Shown: positions 33,907-42,896, counted from the first letter of the stretch. The stretch is 61,660 bases of DNA from Asanoa sp040654855 (GCF_040654855.1 NZ_JBFAIU010000008.1:1-61660); one strand, 5' to 3'. Made by a program: numbers and translations. The notes: a model not told the origin generated them from the sequence alone.

Positions 33907-34621
33907 GGGGGCGGGTGGCGGCGTAGGCGAGGGCCGCGCCGAGCAGCAGGGGCGGGCCGTGGATGTTGCGGAGTGCGGTCAGCGCGACCGCCACCAACAG
34001 AGCACCCGTCGCCACGATCCGGCCCAGTGCGCGGTTCCCGCGTCCCTGCTCGCCGCCCGCGACGAGGGCGATCTGCACGGCCGCGCCGGCCGCGACACCG
34101 ATGTAGAGGGCGACCTCCGACTCGGTGCCGAGAATCGCGACCGACCACCACGCCACCCCGGCCGGCAGCCAGAGGTGGCGGGGGCGCAGTTCCTCGCTGA
34201 TAGCGTCGGGCCGCCACGCCGCGGACGGCCGCAGCGGCCGCGCGAGCAGGGCGATCGTGAGGGCGCCGGCCAGGCCGCAGATGGCGATCGAGTTGCCGCC
34301 GCCGGTCGGCTGCCAGGCCACCGCGATGCCCTCGGCCGCCAGGCCGCAGCCGAGATAGCACAACGCCCAGAGCCACCGGCGCAGCACCAACTCGGCGAGC
34401 GACCCCACGAGCAGCAGGAAGAACAGGTTGGAGATCGCGCCGAACCAGCCGCCATCCTGCACGAGCAGGGACGTGACCAGCCGCCACACCTCGCCGTCGC
34501 GGATCGCGGCCGTGCGCTGCAGGCTGGTCAGCACCGCCGGGAAGGCGAACTGGAGCAGGCTGGGCACGGCCGTCACCACGAAGACGGCCAGCGTGAGCGG
34601 GGTCCGGCGCAGCGCGGTCAC
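33896..34621 (-). CDS. Rhomboid-like membrane protein, probably not an active protease
   Basis: The 241-residue protein has six or more membrane segments and rhomboid landmarks: WRLVTSLLVQDGG, FGAISNLFFLLLVGSLAE and GNSIAICGLAGA. The last aligns with the catalytic GxSGxxxGxxGA segment: Ser is kept, but the following Gly is Ile. In the later helix where active rhomboids have His (AHxxG), this protein reads ALYIGVAAG, with Tyr at the His position. The Ser-His dyad is therefore broken. GTG 34621 overlaps the galK stop (GTGA), so the two genes are coupled. The 3' end lies in the 22-bp repeat array. Confidence 0.75.
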   Translation of the reverse strand: MTALRRTPLTLAVFVVTAVPSLLQFAFPAVLTSLQRTAAIRDGEVWRLVTSLLVQDGGWFGAISNLFFLLLVGSLAELVLRRWLWALCYLGCGLAAEGIAVAWQPTGGGNSIAICGLAGALTIALLARPLRPSAAWRPDAISEELRPRHLWLPAGVAWWSVAILGTESEVALYIGVAAGAAVQIALVAGGEQGRGNRALGRIVATGALLVAVALTALRNIHGPPLLLGAALAYAATRPRRA

Positions 34622-35766
34622 TCGATGCGTTCCGCACCGGCGCCCGGCCGCGCGGCGAACCAGACCGGCGCCGTGAAGCCCCGCTCGGCGTAGGCGGCGG
34701 CCACCGCGGCCGCGACCCGCTCGGTCTCGGCCGCGTCGACCAGCGCGAGCACGCAGCCGCCGAAACCGCCACCGGTCATCCGGGCACCGTACGCGCCCGC
34801 GGTGAGCGCGGTCGAGACCGCGAGGTCCACCTCCGGCACCGTGATCTCGAAGTCGTCCCGCATCGAGGCGTGTGACGCGGTCAGCAGCGGGCCGATCTCG
34901 CGGACACGGCCGGCGCGCAGCAGGTCGACGGTGTCGAGCACCCGCTGGTTCTCGGTCACCACGTGCCGGACCCGGCGCCGCATGACGTCGTCGGGCAGCT
35001 TCGCCAGCGCGCCCTCGAGGTCGTCGACGTCCCGCAGGGCCGGCACGCCGAGCAGCGCGGCCGCCTCCTCGCAGGCCCGTCGCCGGCTCGCGTACTCGCC
35101 ACCGGCGTGCCGGTGCGGCGCCTGGGTGTCGACCACGAGCACGGCCAGCCCGGAGGCGGCGACGTCGAAGGGGATCTGCTCGATGGCCAGGGTCCGGCAG
35201 TCGAGGAAGAGCGCGTGACCAGCCTCGGCGCGGATCGACGCGGACTGGTCCATGATCCCGCACGGCATGCCGACGTAGTCGTTCTCCGCCCGCTGGGCCA
35301 GGGCCGGCCGGTCCTCGACCGGCAGCGACAGGTCGCCCAGGTCGGCGAGCGCGGTCAGCACGGCCGACTCGAGCGCCGCCGACGACGAGAGCCCGGCGCC
35401 CGCCGGCACGTCGGAGGCGACGGCCAGGTCCGCGCCCGGCACCTCGTACCCCTTGGATCGCAGGGTCCACACCACGCCCGCGACGTAACCGGCCCAACCG
35501 TCGACGCGGCCCGGATCGTCGGCTTCCGCCGCGCCGAACTCGACCGTCTCGGCGGCCTGCTCGGACCACACCCGCCACCGCGGCTCGGGCACCGGGGCGG
35601 CAGCGACCACGACACGGTGCGGCAGGGCGAAGGGCAGCACGAACCCGTCGTTGTAATCCGTGTGCTCACCGATGAGGTTGACGCGACCCGGTGCGGCCCA
35701 CAGGCCGGCGGGGTCGGTGCCGTACGCGGCGGAGAAGCCGTCGGCAGCGCGAGAGGGGACGCTCAT
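34618..35766 (-). CDS. galK: Galactokinase
   Basis: The 382-residue GHMP kinase has the galactokinase signature GRVNLIGEHTDYNDGFVLP, the ATP loop PAGAGLSSSAALE, MDQSAS with the catalytic Asp region, and MTGGGFGGCVLALV near the C-terminus. It phosphorylates galactose in the Leloir pathway; galT and galE are not in the window. ATG 35766 is chosen by homology; a GTG ten codons upstream is possible and neither has a strong ribosome binding site. It is followed, with a 4-bp overlap, by the rhomboid-like gene. Confidence 0.95.
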   Translation of the reverse strand: MSVPSRAADGFSAAYGTDPAGLWAAPGRVNLIGEHTDYNDGFVLPFALPHRVVVAAAPVPEPRWRVWSEQAAETVEFGAAEADDPGRVDGWAGYVAGVVWTLRSKGYEVPGADLAVASDVPAGAGLSSSAALESAVLTALADLGDLSLPVEDRPALAQRAENDYVGMPCGIMDQSASIRAEAGHALFLDCRTLAIEQIPFDVAASGLAVLVVDTQAPHRHAGGEYASRRRACEEAAALLGVPALRDVDDLEGALAKLPDDVMRRRVRHVVTENQRVLDTVDLLRAGRVREIGPLLTASHASMRDDFEITVPEVDLAVSTALTAGAYGARMTGGGFGGCVLALVDAAETERVAAAVAAAYAERGFTAPVWFAARPGAGAERIE

Positions 35767-35825
35767 GGCCTGCATCCCATCACAACCGTTCGGCACGACG
35801 AGCGGTACGTGTCTACGATCGCTGC

Positions 35826-36851
35826 ATGCAGGACCAACCCGGCACAGCCGGGCCCCGTCGGCGCGTTCCGACGGGGCGTCCCCAGCGCAACCCCGGCCCG
35901 GTCGCCCGCCGGCTGGCCCGCCTCGTGGTGCGGACCGCCGACGGCCTGACCGCGGCGCTCGGCGCCGACCCGTCCGCCGGCCGCGAGCAGATCAGCGAGG
36001 CCGACCTGCGTGACCTGGTCGCCGCGAACACCCGCCTGGACCCGGTTGAGCGCCGAATCATCGACGAGGTGCTGGTGGCCCGCGACACGATGGTCCGCGA
36101 GGTGATGCGGCCGCGCACCGAGGTCACGTTCCTGTCCGCCCGGCACACGCTGGCCGAGGCGGCGGAGCGGGCCCGCGCGGAGACGCACACCCGCTATCCC
36201 GTGGTCGACGGCACACACGACGACGTGATCGGCTTCGTACACCTGCGGGACCTGCTGATCCGGCCCGAGGGCGACGGTCGGGTGACGATCGGCGAGCTGA
36301 CCCGCGAGGTCAAGCGGATCCCGGCGAGCAAGCGGGTGCTGATCGCGCTGACCGAGATGCGCCGCGAGCGGCACCACCTGGCGGTGGTGATCGACGAGTA
36401 CGGCGGCACGGCCGGCATCGTCACGCTCGAGGACCTCATCGAAGAGGTGGTCGGCGAGATCCACGACGAGTACGACATCGAGCCGGACCCGCTGCCGGGC
36501 CGCCCCACCGACCTCGACGGCCGGCTGAACCTGGCTGACTTCGCCGAGCGCGCGGGCTTCGAGCTGCCGCCCGGGCCCTACGAGACGGTCGGCGGTTACG
36601 TGATGGCCAGCCTCGGCCGGGTGCCGCGGATCGGCGACGAGGCTCGGGTGCCGGGCGCCGTCCCGGAGGACGGCTGGGTGTTGCGGGTGCTGGAGCTCGA
36701 CGGCCGCCGGGTGTCCCGGGTCGCCATCCGCGTGGTCGAACCGCCGCCACCGCCGCCGGCTCCCGAGCCGAGCCAGGTGATCGCGACGATCCCGATGCCG
36801 GTCGTGCCGCGCCGCGAGCCGACGAGCGAGACCGCCAGCGCCCGCGACTAG
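35826..36851 (+). CDS. CorC/HlyC-type CBS-domain protein lacking the CNNM membrane domain
   Basis: The 341-residue protein has a Pro/Arg-rich N-terminus, then the linker helix that follows the CNNM domain in HlyC/CorC proteins (DLVAANTRLDPVERRIIDEV), two CBS domains (MVREVMRPRTEVTFL; RYPVVDGTHDDVIGFVHL; VIDEYGGTAGIVTLEDLIEEVVGEI) and the C-terminal CorC_HlyC domain (LNLADFAERAGFELPPGPYETVGGYV). The family is tied to Mg/Co efflux. Here no membrane segments precede the CBS pair, so it is the soluble CorC form. ATG 35826 is 6 nt after TACGAT, a leaderless start. Confidence 0.9.
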   Translation: MQDQPGTAGPRRRVPTGRPQRNPGPVARRLARLVVRTADGLTAALGADPSAGREQISEADLRDLVAANTRLDPVERRIIDEVLVARDTMVREVMRPRTEVTFLSARHTLAEAAERARAETHTRYPVVDGTHDDVIGFVHLRDLLIRPEGDGRVTIGELTREVKRIPASKRVLIALTEMRRERHHLAVVIDEYGGTAGIVTLEDLIEEVVGEIHDEYDIEPDPLPGRPTDLDGRLNLADFAERAGFELPPGPYETVGGYVMASLGRVPRIGDEARVPGAVPEDGWVLRVLELDGRRVSRVAIRVVEPPPPPPAPEPSQVIATIPMPVVPRREPTSETASARD

Positions 36852-38077
36852 GACAGCTGCAGCTTCTGCCAGTTGCTGCCGTCCGTGGAGAAGGCAGCCC
36901 AGGCGCTTTCGAACAGGTCGTAGGCGACGTAGCCCGCGTACGTGCGGCGGATCTCGCCTGCCGCCGGGAGACCGGTGACCGGCACGAAGTTGGCCCCGGC
37001 GTCCTCGCTCACCCACCACGAGCTGGGCGCGCCCCAGCGCTGCACGAGCAGCAGGCGGCCGTCCAGCAGCGGCACCGGGTCGCCGGCGACCGTCTGGGGG
37101 ACGCGTTCGCTCGTGGTGGGCGCGCCGGTGGACGCCAGGTAGGTCGGTGCGAAACCGCGGCCGCCGTCGACCGAGTGGTAGATCCCGAGCAGTGCGCCGC
37201 CGTCGCCGGTGGCCACCGCGTAGACCTCCGTGCCGAGCGTGCCGATCGCCACCGTGCGCACGTCGCCCATCGGTGCGGACAGCGTCGTCGTCTTCCAGTG
37301 CCGACCGGCGTCGCGGCTGACCGCGACCGCGGGTGCGGTGCCGGACACGCCGCCGACCCACCACGCGCCGTCGGCGGCCACCGCGGGTGCCACCCACCGC
37401 ACGGACAGGTCGGGCTGCGTGGCCAGCGGGCCCAGCGTGCCGTGGTTCCAGCTCCGCACCACCAGCGGGCCGCCCGCCCGGTCGACGGCGGGCAGCTCGC
37501 CCGGGCCGATCAGGTCGCGGGTCGTCGGCGCCGGTGGCGTGCTGGCCGTCCAGCCGACCCCGCTGGGCGACGAGAACTGGGCGCCGTCGCCGGTCAGGAG
37601 CCAGTGGCCGCCGGGGAAGGCGGTCACGTCGGCCGGGCCGGTGCTGACCGGCGCCATCGGCACCTGGTGCCACGACCGCCCGCCGTCCTCGGTGGTGGCC
37701 GGCGGCGCGCAGTTCCGGTCGCAGCCCGCGACCGCGATGCCGTGCGCCGGGTCGGTGAACTCGACGTCGGCGATCTCGCCGTCGAGGTCGTGCACCGACT
37801 CCGGTGCGAGGCCGACGATCTCGATGCCGCCGCCCCGGTAGACGGGCGCGATCGCCGGCGGGTCGGTCGCGGTGACGGTCGGCGCGGTGTCCTGCTGCCA
37901 GGGTCGGGCACCGATGGCGATGACGCCGAGGAGGGCGAGGGCCGCGGCGCCCGCCGTGGCGGCGCGGCGGCGGCGGATCCGGGACGCCCGGCGCCGGACG
38001 TCCGCCATCGGTGGCTGCTCGATCTCGTCGAGCAGGGCCGAGCGGGACCGGGCGAGCCGGTTGTCAAGATCGGGCAC
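36848..38077 (-). CDS. Membrane-anchored BNR/sialidase-repeat-like protein, candidate anti-sigma partner
   Basis: The 409-residue protein has a basic cytoplasmic N-terminus of about 40 residues, one membrane segment (AATAGAAALALLGVIAIGA) and a large outside domain with repeated TxDGGxxW-type units (ATTEDGGRSWHQV, VSRDAGRHWKT, HSVDGGRGF, VSEDAGANF, FSTDGSNWQKL), as in BNR-repeat beta-propellers. Its GTG overlaps the 3' end of the ECF sigma gene by 14 bp and follows GGAGG, so the two are translated together. That layout is typical of sigma factor and membrane regulator pairs, but no classical zinc anti-sigma motif is seen in the short N-terminus. Confidence 0.75.
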   Translation of the reverse strand: MPDLDNRLARSRSALLDEIEQPPMADVRRRASRIRRRRAATAGAAALALLGVIAIGARPWQQDTAPTVTATDPPAIAPVYRGGGIEIVGLAPESVHDLDGEIADVEFTDPAHGIAVAGCDRNCAPPATTEDGGRSWHQVPMAPVSTGPADVTAFPGGHWLLTGDGAQFSSPSGVGWTASTPPAPTTRDLIGPGELPAVDRAGGPLVVRSWNHGTLGPLATQPDLSVRWVAPAVAADGAWWVGGVSGTAPAVAVSRDAGRHWKTTTLSAPMGDVRTVAIGTLGTEVYAVATGDGGALLGIYHSVDGGRGFAPTYLASTGAPTTSERVPQTVAGDPVPLLDGRLLLVQRWGAPSSWWVSEDAGANFVPVTGLPAAGEIRRTYAGYVAYDLFESAWAAFSTDGSNWQKLQLS

Positions 38078-38612
38078 GGGTCACCTCCGTCCGGTAGCCG
38101 TCCAGCCGGCCCGCGAGCGCCGTGCGCGCCCGGGACAGCCGCGACTTGACCGTGCCGGTCGGCACGCCGAGCACCGCGGCGATCTCGTCGACCGGCAGGT
38201 CGGCGTAGTAGTGCAGGACCACCACCTCGCGGAACGTGGGCGGCAGGGCGGCCAGGGCGTCGCGCAGGTCGGTGCGTTCGGGGCCGGGCGCGGGCTCGAC
38301 GGTCTGCGCGACCGGCCGGTCGCGGAGCAGGATCGCGTCGAGCAGCTTGCGCCGCCGCCAGCGCCGGCGGACGACGTTGACCGCGACCGTGCGCAGCCAC
38401 GCCTCCGGGTTGTCCACGTCGGCGAGGCCCCGCGGCCGGGCGATGGCCCGTGCGAACGCCTCCTGCACCACGTCCTGCGCCTCCGTCAGATCGGTGGTGA
38501 ACGCGTAGACCTGCGCGACCAGCCGGCGATAACAGGCGTGGTAGAGCTCTTCCATCGCCTGCTCGCCCCGCTGCCGGTCGCGGGCCACCGCTTCACCCTC
38601 GTCGTGCGCCAA
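38064..38612 (-). CDS. ECF RNA polymerase sigma factor
   Basis: The protein is about 182 residues with sigma region 2 (YRRLVAQVYAFTTDLTEAQD, then VVQEAFARAI, NPEAWLRTVAVNVVRRRW) and region 4 (LAALPPTFREVVVLHYYADL, then PVDEIAAVLGVPTGTVKSRL). It would direct RNA polymerase to stress-type promoters. TTG 38612 is preferred because AAGGA lies 6 nt upstream; GTG 38639 is an alternative. The next gene overlaps and encodes a membrane BNR-type protein, likely its regulator. It is divergent from trpS with about 80 bp between them. Confidence 0.9.
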   Translation of the reverse strand: MAHDEGEAVARDRQRGEQAMEELYHACYRRLVAQVYAFTTDLTEAQDVVQEAFARAIARPRGLADVDNPEAWLRTVAVNVVRRRWRRRKLLDAILLRDRPVAQTVEPAPGPERTDLRDALAALPPTFREVVVLHYYADLPVDEIAAVLGVPTGTVKSRLSRARTALAGRLDGYRTEVTRARS

Positions 38613-38695
38613 TCGCCGTCCTTCCGGTTCTGGCCACACCGTACGAGCCCCCAGGGCCTGGTGGGGTTCCGAGTGCGCCCTGGCAGAATTGCGGC

Positions 38696-39724
38696 ATGCC
38701 CGACCAGAACCCCACTGCCCGGCCCCGGGTGCTCTCCGGCATCCAGCCGACCGCTGACTCCTTCCACATGGGCAACTACCTGGGAGCGGTCCGCCAGTGG
38801 GTGGCGCTGCAGGAGACGCACGACGCCTTCTACTGCGTGGTCGACCTGCACGCGATCACGGCCGGCCACGACCCCAAGGTGCTCCGCGCCCGCAGCCGGG
38901 TCTCCGCCGCCCAGCTGCTCGCCCTCGGGCTCGACCCGGAGCGCTGCACCCTCTTCGTCCAGTCGCAGGTGCCCGAGCACCCGATGCTCTCCTGGGTGCT
39001 CAGCTGCATCACCGGCTTCGGCGAGGCCAGCCGGATGGTCCAGTTCAAGGACAAGTCGGCGAAGCAGGGTGCCGACCGGTCCAGCGTCGGGCTGTTCACG
39101 TATCCGATCCTGCAGGCCGCCGACATCCTGCTCTACCAGGCCGACGCGGTGCCGGTCGGTGAGGACCAGCGCCAGCACCTCGAGCTGACCCGCGACCTGG
39201 CCGGCCGGTTCAACACCCAGTTCGGGAAGACCTTCACGCTGCCGGCGCCGTTCATCGTGCGCGACACCGCGAAGATCACCGACCTGCAGGAGCCGACGGC
39301 GAAGATGTCGAAGTCGTCGTCCTCGCCCGCCGGCATCATCGAGCTGCTCGACGACCCGGCGAGGTCCGCCAAGAAGATCCGCTCGGCGGTGACCGACACC
39401 GGCCGCGAGATCATCTACGACCCCGCCAACAAGCCCGGCGTGTCCAACCTGCTCACCATCTACTCGGTGCTCGCCGACCGCCCGATCGACGACCTGGTCG
39501 CGGCGTTCGAGGGCAAGGGCTACGGCGACCTCAAGAAGGAGCTCGGCGAGGTGGTGGCCGAGTTCGTCAAGCCGATCCAGGAGCGCACGAAGGCCTATCT
39601 GGACGATCCGGCGCAGCTCGACAAGCTGCTCGCGATGGGCGCCGACAAGGCGCGCGCGGTGGCGTCGGCGACCCTGACCCGGGTTTACGACCGGGTCGGC
39701 TTCTTCCCCAGCCGGGGCGCCTGA
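38696..39724 (+). CDS. trpS: Tryptophanyl-tRNA synthetase
   Basis: The 342-residue class I synthetase has the HIGH-equivalent SFHMGNYLGAV after RVLSGIQPTAD, FYCVVDLHAIT, YPILQAADILLY, VGEDQRQHLELTRDLA and the canonical KMSKS loop (AKMSKSSSS). The length fits bacterial TrpRS. CAGAAT lies 6 nt before the ATG, suggesting leaderless translation; no T-box is present. Some actinobacteria have a second, antibiotic-resistant TrpRS, and this sequence alone does not tell which type it is. Confidence 0.96.
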   Translation: MPDQNPTARPRVLSGIQPTADSFHMGNYLGAVRQWVALQETHDAFYCVVDLHAITAGHDPKVLRARSRVSAAQLLALGLDPERCTLFVQSQVPEHPMLSWVLSCITGFGEASRMVQFKDKSAKQGADRSSVGLFTYPILQAADILLYQADAVPVGEDQRQHLELTRDLAGRFNTQFGKTFTLPAPFIVRDTAKITDLQEPTAKMSKSSSSPAGIIELLDDPARSAKKIRSAVTDTGREIIYDPANKPGVSNLLTIYSVLADRPIDDLVAAFEGKGYGDLKKELGEVVAEFVKPIQERTKAYLDDPAQLDKLLAMGADKARAVASATLTRVYDRVGFFPSRGA

Positions 39725-39766
39725 CGCTGCGGCTCGCGGGTCCGCTTGATCCGCAACAATGAGCCT

Positions 39767-40738
39767 GTGAACCCACTCGCGCGGATCGAGGCCGGCGTCA
39801 ACCGGGCCTTCGACCGCGCACGGGAGCGGTCCGCCGTCTTCGACCACGTCTACCGGGCCGCGGACCGGTTCGGCTTCGTGCTGGGCGGCCGGCTCGCCGC
39901 GGCCATCGCGTACTACGGCTTCTTCGCGATCTTCGCGTTCGCCCTGGTCGGCTACGCGGTGTTCGGCTTCACGCTGGGCAACGCCCGGATCAACGAGGCC
40001 GTCGTCACCTTCATCGCGGGAAACCTGCCGTTCCTCGACATCCAGAACGTCCAGGACGCGGTCAGCGGGGTGCAGACCACCGGCCGCCCGATCGGCATCG
40101 TCGGCCTGGTCGGCCTCGTCTTCACCGGCATCGGCTGGGTCGAGGCGATCCGCTCCTCCCAACGCGCCGTGCACGGCTTCCAGCAGCAGCCCGGCAACCT
40201 CGTCGTGCGCCGGATCATCGACCTCGGCGTGCTGCTGATCGTGCTCGCCATGGTGATCGCCTCGGTAGGCGCCGTCGACGGGCTCAGGACCCTGCTCACC
40301 TGGGCCATCGGCGGCCACGGCACGTGGTTGATGGTGCTCACCTACGTGCTCACCGTGCTGGTCAACCTGGTGATCGCGTTCGCGCTGCTGTGTGCGATCC
40401 CGCGGATCCGGATGAGCCCGCGCCGCCTGGTGGTTCCGATGATCATGGTCGCCGGTGGACTGACCGTGCTCAACTCGGTCGGCCGGCTCTACGTCAACTG
40501 GGTGCGCGACAACGCCGCGTACGCCCTGGTCGGTCCGGTCGGGTTGTTGATCTACCTGTACCTCTACAACCAGATCCTGATCTGGGCCGCCGCCGTGGCC
40601 GCCACGGACCGCCACGGCACGGTGCGCGACCTCGGCGCGTCGCAGCCCGACCTGCCCCCGCCGCACGCCGTCTCACCCGTCGACAATGACGAAGATGACG
40701 CTCAGAACGGCAACCCGGAGGGCCACCACGGCGCATGA
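39767..40738 (+). CDS. YihY/BrkB-family inner membrane protein
   Basis: The 323-residue protein has six membrane segments with the family pattern: an amphipathic N-terminus, GFVLGGRLAAAIAYYGFFAI, FTGIGWVEAIRSSQRAVHGF, RLVVPMIMVAGGLTVLNSVG and LVGPVGLLIYLYLYNQILIW. The cytoplasmic tail is acidic and polar. Once annotated as ribonuclease BN, the family is now regarded as a membrane protein group of unknown transport function. GTG 39767 is 6 nt after AACAAT. It lies 42 bp after trpS. Confidence 0.9.
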   Translation: MNPLARIEAGVNRAFDRARERSAVFDHVYRAADRFGFVLGGRLAAAIAYYGFFAIFAFALVGYAVFGFTLGNARINEAVVTFIAGNLPFLDIQNVQDAVSGVQTTGRPIGIVGLVGLVFTGIGWVEAIRSSQRAVHGFQQQPGNLVVRRIIDLGVLLIVLAMVIASVGAVDGLRTLLTWAIGGHGTWLMVLTYVLTVLVNLVIAFALLCAIPRIRMSPRRLVVPMIMVAGGLTVLNSVGRLYVNWVRDNAAYALVGPVGLLIYLYLYNQILIWAAAVAATDRHGTVRDLGASQPDLPPPHAVSPVDNDEDDAQNGNPEGHHGA

Positions 40739-40745
40739 TGGTCGG

Positions 40746-41195
40746 ATGGGTGCACTGGTGACCTTGCGGCTGGCCGACGACTCGCCGCTGCACGCGCTGC
40801 CGTGGATCATCACGTTCGGGCCGATCGGTGACGACGAGGACTGGGAGCCGATCGTGAGCGGGCCGTACGAGCGGCCGCACGCGCTCGCCCTGGCCCAGTC
40901 GGTGGTCGCCGACGAGGAGCTGATGGCCGTCGTGGAGCCGTGCATGCCGCACATCTCGACCGAGGAGATCCGCGCCGAGATCGAGGCGGCCCGGATCTCG
41001 GCGTTCCGGGAGGAGCGGCCGGCCGACGGCGCGCTGGACGACCTCGACCTGGACGAGGCGGACCCGGACATCGGCGAGACGTTCGGCGAGAACGACGCGG
41101 GCTACGCGGCGCCGCCACCCACGCCCGACCAGCTGATGGCCGGCTGGGGCCGGATCGCCGCCAGGCTCACCGCACCCAGGGCCGACAACCCCTGA
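40746..41195 (+). CDS. Conserved hypothetical acidic protein
   Basis: The 149-residue soluble protein has a predicted beta-rich first half (VTLRLADDSPLHALPWIITF, then a GPYERPHALALAQSVV helix) and a strongly acidic second half (DDLDLDEADPDIGETFGEND), ending in a short helix (DQLMAGWGRIAARL). I do not recognise a domain. ATG 40746 is 6 nt after CATGAT and 8 nt after the upstream stop; an in-frame ATG 20 codons earlier overlaps the previous gene. A strong hairpin follows. Confidence 0.7.
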   Translation: MGALVTLRLADDSPLHALPWIITFGPIGDDEDWEPIVSGPYERPHALALAQSVVADEELMAVVEPCMPHISTEEIRAEIEAARISAFREERPADGALDDLDLDEADPDIGETFGENDAGYAAPPPTPDQLMAGWGRIAARLTAPRADNP

Positions 41196-41203
41196 AACGC
41201 GGT

Positions 41204-41233
41204 GGTGCCCCGGCGTCGTCACGCCGGGGCACC
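41204..41233. terminator. Bidirectional terminator hairpin
   Basis: GGTGCCCCGGCGT (41204-41216) and ACGCCGGGGCACC (41221-41233) form a perfect 13-bp stem with a CGTC loop between two convergent genes. There is no U tract on either side. Confidence 0.75.
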
Positions 41234-41276
41234 GTACCCACCACACCCCCACCACAGGGGCCTCGTAGGTAACGCC

Positions 41277-42896
41277 TTACCCCGCCGTCGCCGGTTTCAA
41301 CCATGCGGCCGCGTCGACCGGCAGAAAATCTTGCTCGAGGGGTGCGCTGGACAGGATCGGCACGCCGTACGGGCGCACGTCGACCGGCTCGCCGCCGAGG
41401 TTCACCACGCAGGTCAGGTCGCCGCGCCGGAACGCCAGCACGCCCGGCTCCGCCTGCAGCCAGGACAGCTCGCCGCCGGCCAGGCCGGGCTCGGCGCGGC
41501 GCAGCCCCAGCGCGGCCCGGTAGAGCGCGAGCGTCGAGCCGGGGTCGCCGGCCTGCGCCTCGACGGTGTGCGCGACCCAGCTCGCCGGGGCGGGCAGCCA
41601 GGCGCCGGCCGGGCCGAACCCGTACGGCGCCGCGTCGCCGGACCAGGGCAGCGGCACCCGGCAGCCGTCACGGCTCTCGCCGGTGCGCCGGAACGCCGGG
41701 TCCTCGCGCAGCTCGTCGGGCAGGTCGAGGACCTCGTCGAGGCCGAGCTCCTCACCCTGGTAGAGGTAGGCGACGCCGGGCAGGGCGAGCATCAGCAGGG
41801 CGGCCGCCCGGGCCCGGCGGAGGCCGAGCGCGCCGCCGCCGTACCGCGTGACGTGTCGTGGCTTGTCGTGGTTGGACAGGACCCAGGTGGTCGGCGCACC
41901 GACGAGCCGGGCCTCGGCCAGCGCGGTGTCGATCACCTTGCGGAACGAGTCGACGGTCCAGGTCGCGTGCAGGAAGTCGAAGTTGAAGACCTGGTGCAGC
42001 TCGTCGGGGCCGACGTAACGGGCCAGCCGCTCCGGCGACGACGCCCACGCCTCCGCGACCGCCATCCGGCCGCCGGCGTAGCTGTCGAGGATCTTCCGCC
42101 AGGCGCGGTAGATCTCGTGCACGCCGTCCTGGTCGAAGTAGGGCAGCGTGGTGCCCTCCAGCAGCCGGCTCTGCCGCTGGTTGCGGCCGGTCCTGCTGCT
42201 GTAGCCGACGTCGGGCAGCCCGGGCGCCTTGATGTTGCCGTGCGCGACGTCGACCCGGAACCCGTCGACACCCCGGTCGAGCCAGAAGCGCAGGATGTCC
42301 TCGAACTCGGCCCGCACCTCGGGCAGCTCCCAGTTCAGGTCGGGCTGCTCGGGATCGAAGATGTGCAGGTACCACTGGCCGTCCGGGACGCGGGTCCAGG
42401 CGTCGCCGCCGAAGATGGACTCCCAGTCGTTGGGTGGCTCGGCGCCGTCCGGGCCGCGGCCGTCGCGGAACATGTAGCGCGCCCGCTCGGGCGACCCCGG
42501 CCCGGCGGCCAGCGCGGCCTGGAACCAGCGGTGGGCGCTCGAGGTGTGGTTGGGGACCACGTCGATGATCACGCGCAGGCCCAGCGCGTGGGCCTCGGTC
42601 ATCATCGCGTCGAAGTCGGCGAGGTCGCCGAACATCGGATCGACCTCGCGGTAGTCCGTGACGTCGTAGCCGCCGTCGACCATGGGCGAGCGGTAGAAGG
42701 GCGTCAGCCAGATGGCGTCGACGCCGAGGTCGCGGAGGTACGGCAGGCGGTCGCGGAGACCCGCGAGGTCGCCGATGCCGTCGCCGTTCGAGTCCGCGAA
42801 GCTGCGCACGTAGACCTGGTAGACGACCGCGGTGCGCCACCAGCCTGCGCCTAGTTCATCCGCATTGAACGCGAATTGACCCCGTTCCTTTGGCAC
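41277..42896 (-). CDS. GH13 alpha-glucosidase (oligo-1,6-glucosidase/maltase type)
   Basis: The 539-residue cytoplasmic enzyme has the four GH13 regions: DVVPNHTS, GFRVDVAHG (nucleophile Asp), MAVAEAWA (acid/base Glu) and VLSNHDKPRH (third Asp), plus VYQVYVRSFADSNGDGIGDL near the N-terminus and a beta-sandwich C-terminal domain. It belongs to the GH13 alpha-glucosidases that cleave maltose- or isomaltose-type oligosaccharides. GTG 42896 is preferred (CATGCT 6 nt upstream); a TTG twelve codons earlier is possible. The upstream gene encodes a LacI repressor, and a CTTGCGCAAG palindrome lies between them. No sugar transporter is adjacent. Confidence 0.93.
   Translation of the reverse strand: MPKERGQFAFNADELGAGWWRTAVVYQVYVRSFADSNGDGIGDLAGLRDRLPYLRDLGVDAIWLTPFYRSPMVDGGYDVTDYREVDPMFGDLADFDAMMTEAHALGLRVIIDVVPNHTSSAHRWFQAALAAGPGSPERARYMFRDGRGPDGAEPPNDWESIFGGDAWTRVPDGQWYLHIFDPEQPDLNWELPEVRAEFEDILRFWLDRGVDGFRVDVAHGNIKAPGLPDVGYSSRTGRNQRQSRLLEGTTLPYFDQDGVHEIYRAWRKILDSYAGGRMAVAEAWASSPERLARYVGPDELHQVFNFDFLHATWTVDSFRKVIDTALAEARLVGAPTTWVLSNHDKPRHVTRYGGGALGLRRARAAALLMLALPGVAYLYQGEELGLDEVLDLPDELREDPAFRRTGESRDGCRVPLPWSGDAAPYGFGPAGAWLPAPASWVAHTVEAQAGDPGSTLALYRAALGLRRAEPGLAGGELSWLQAEPGVLAFRRGDLTCVVNLGGEPVDVRPYGVPILSSAPLEQDFLPVDAAAWLKPATAG

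Noticed and set aside
41202..42854. A 550-codon open frame on the plus strand
   Set aside because: It is the antisense shadow of the GH13 gene, whose four catalytic regions are intact on the minus strand.
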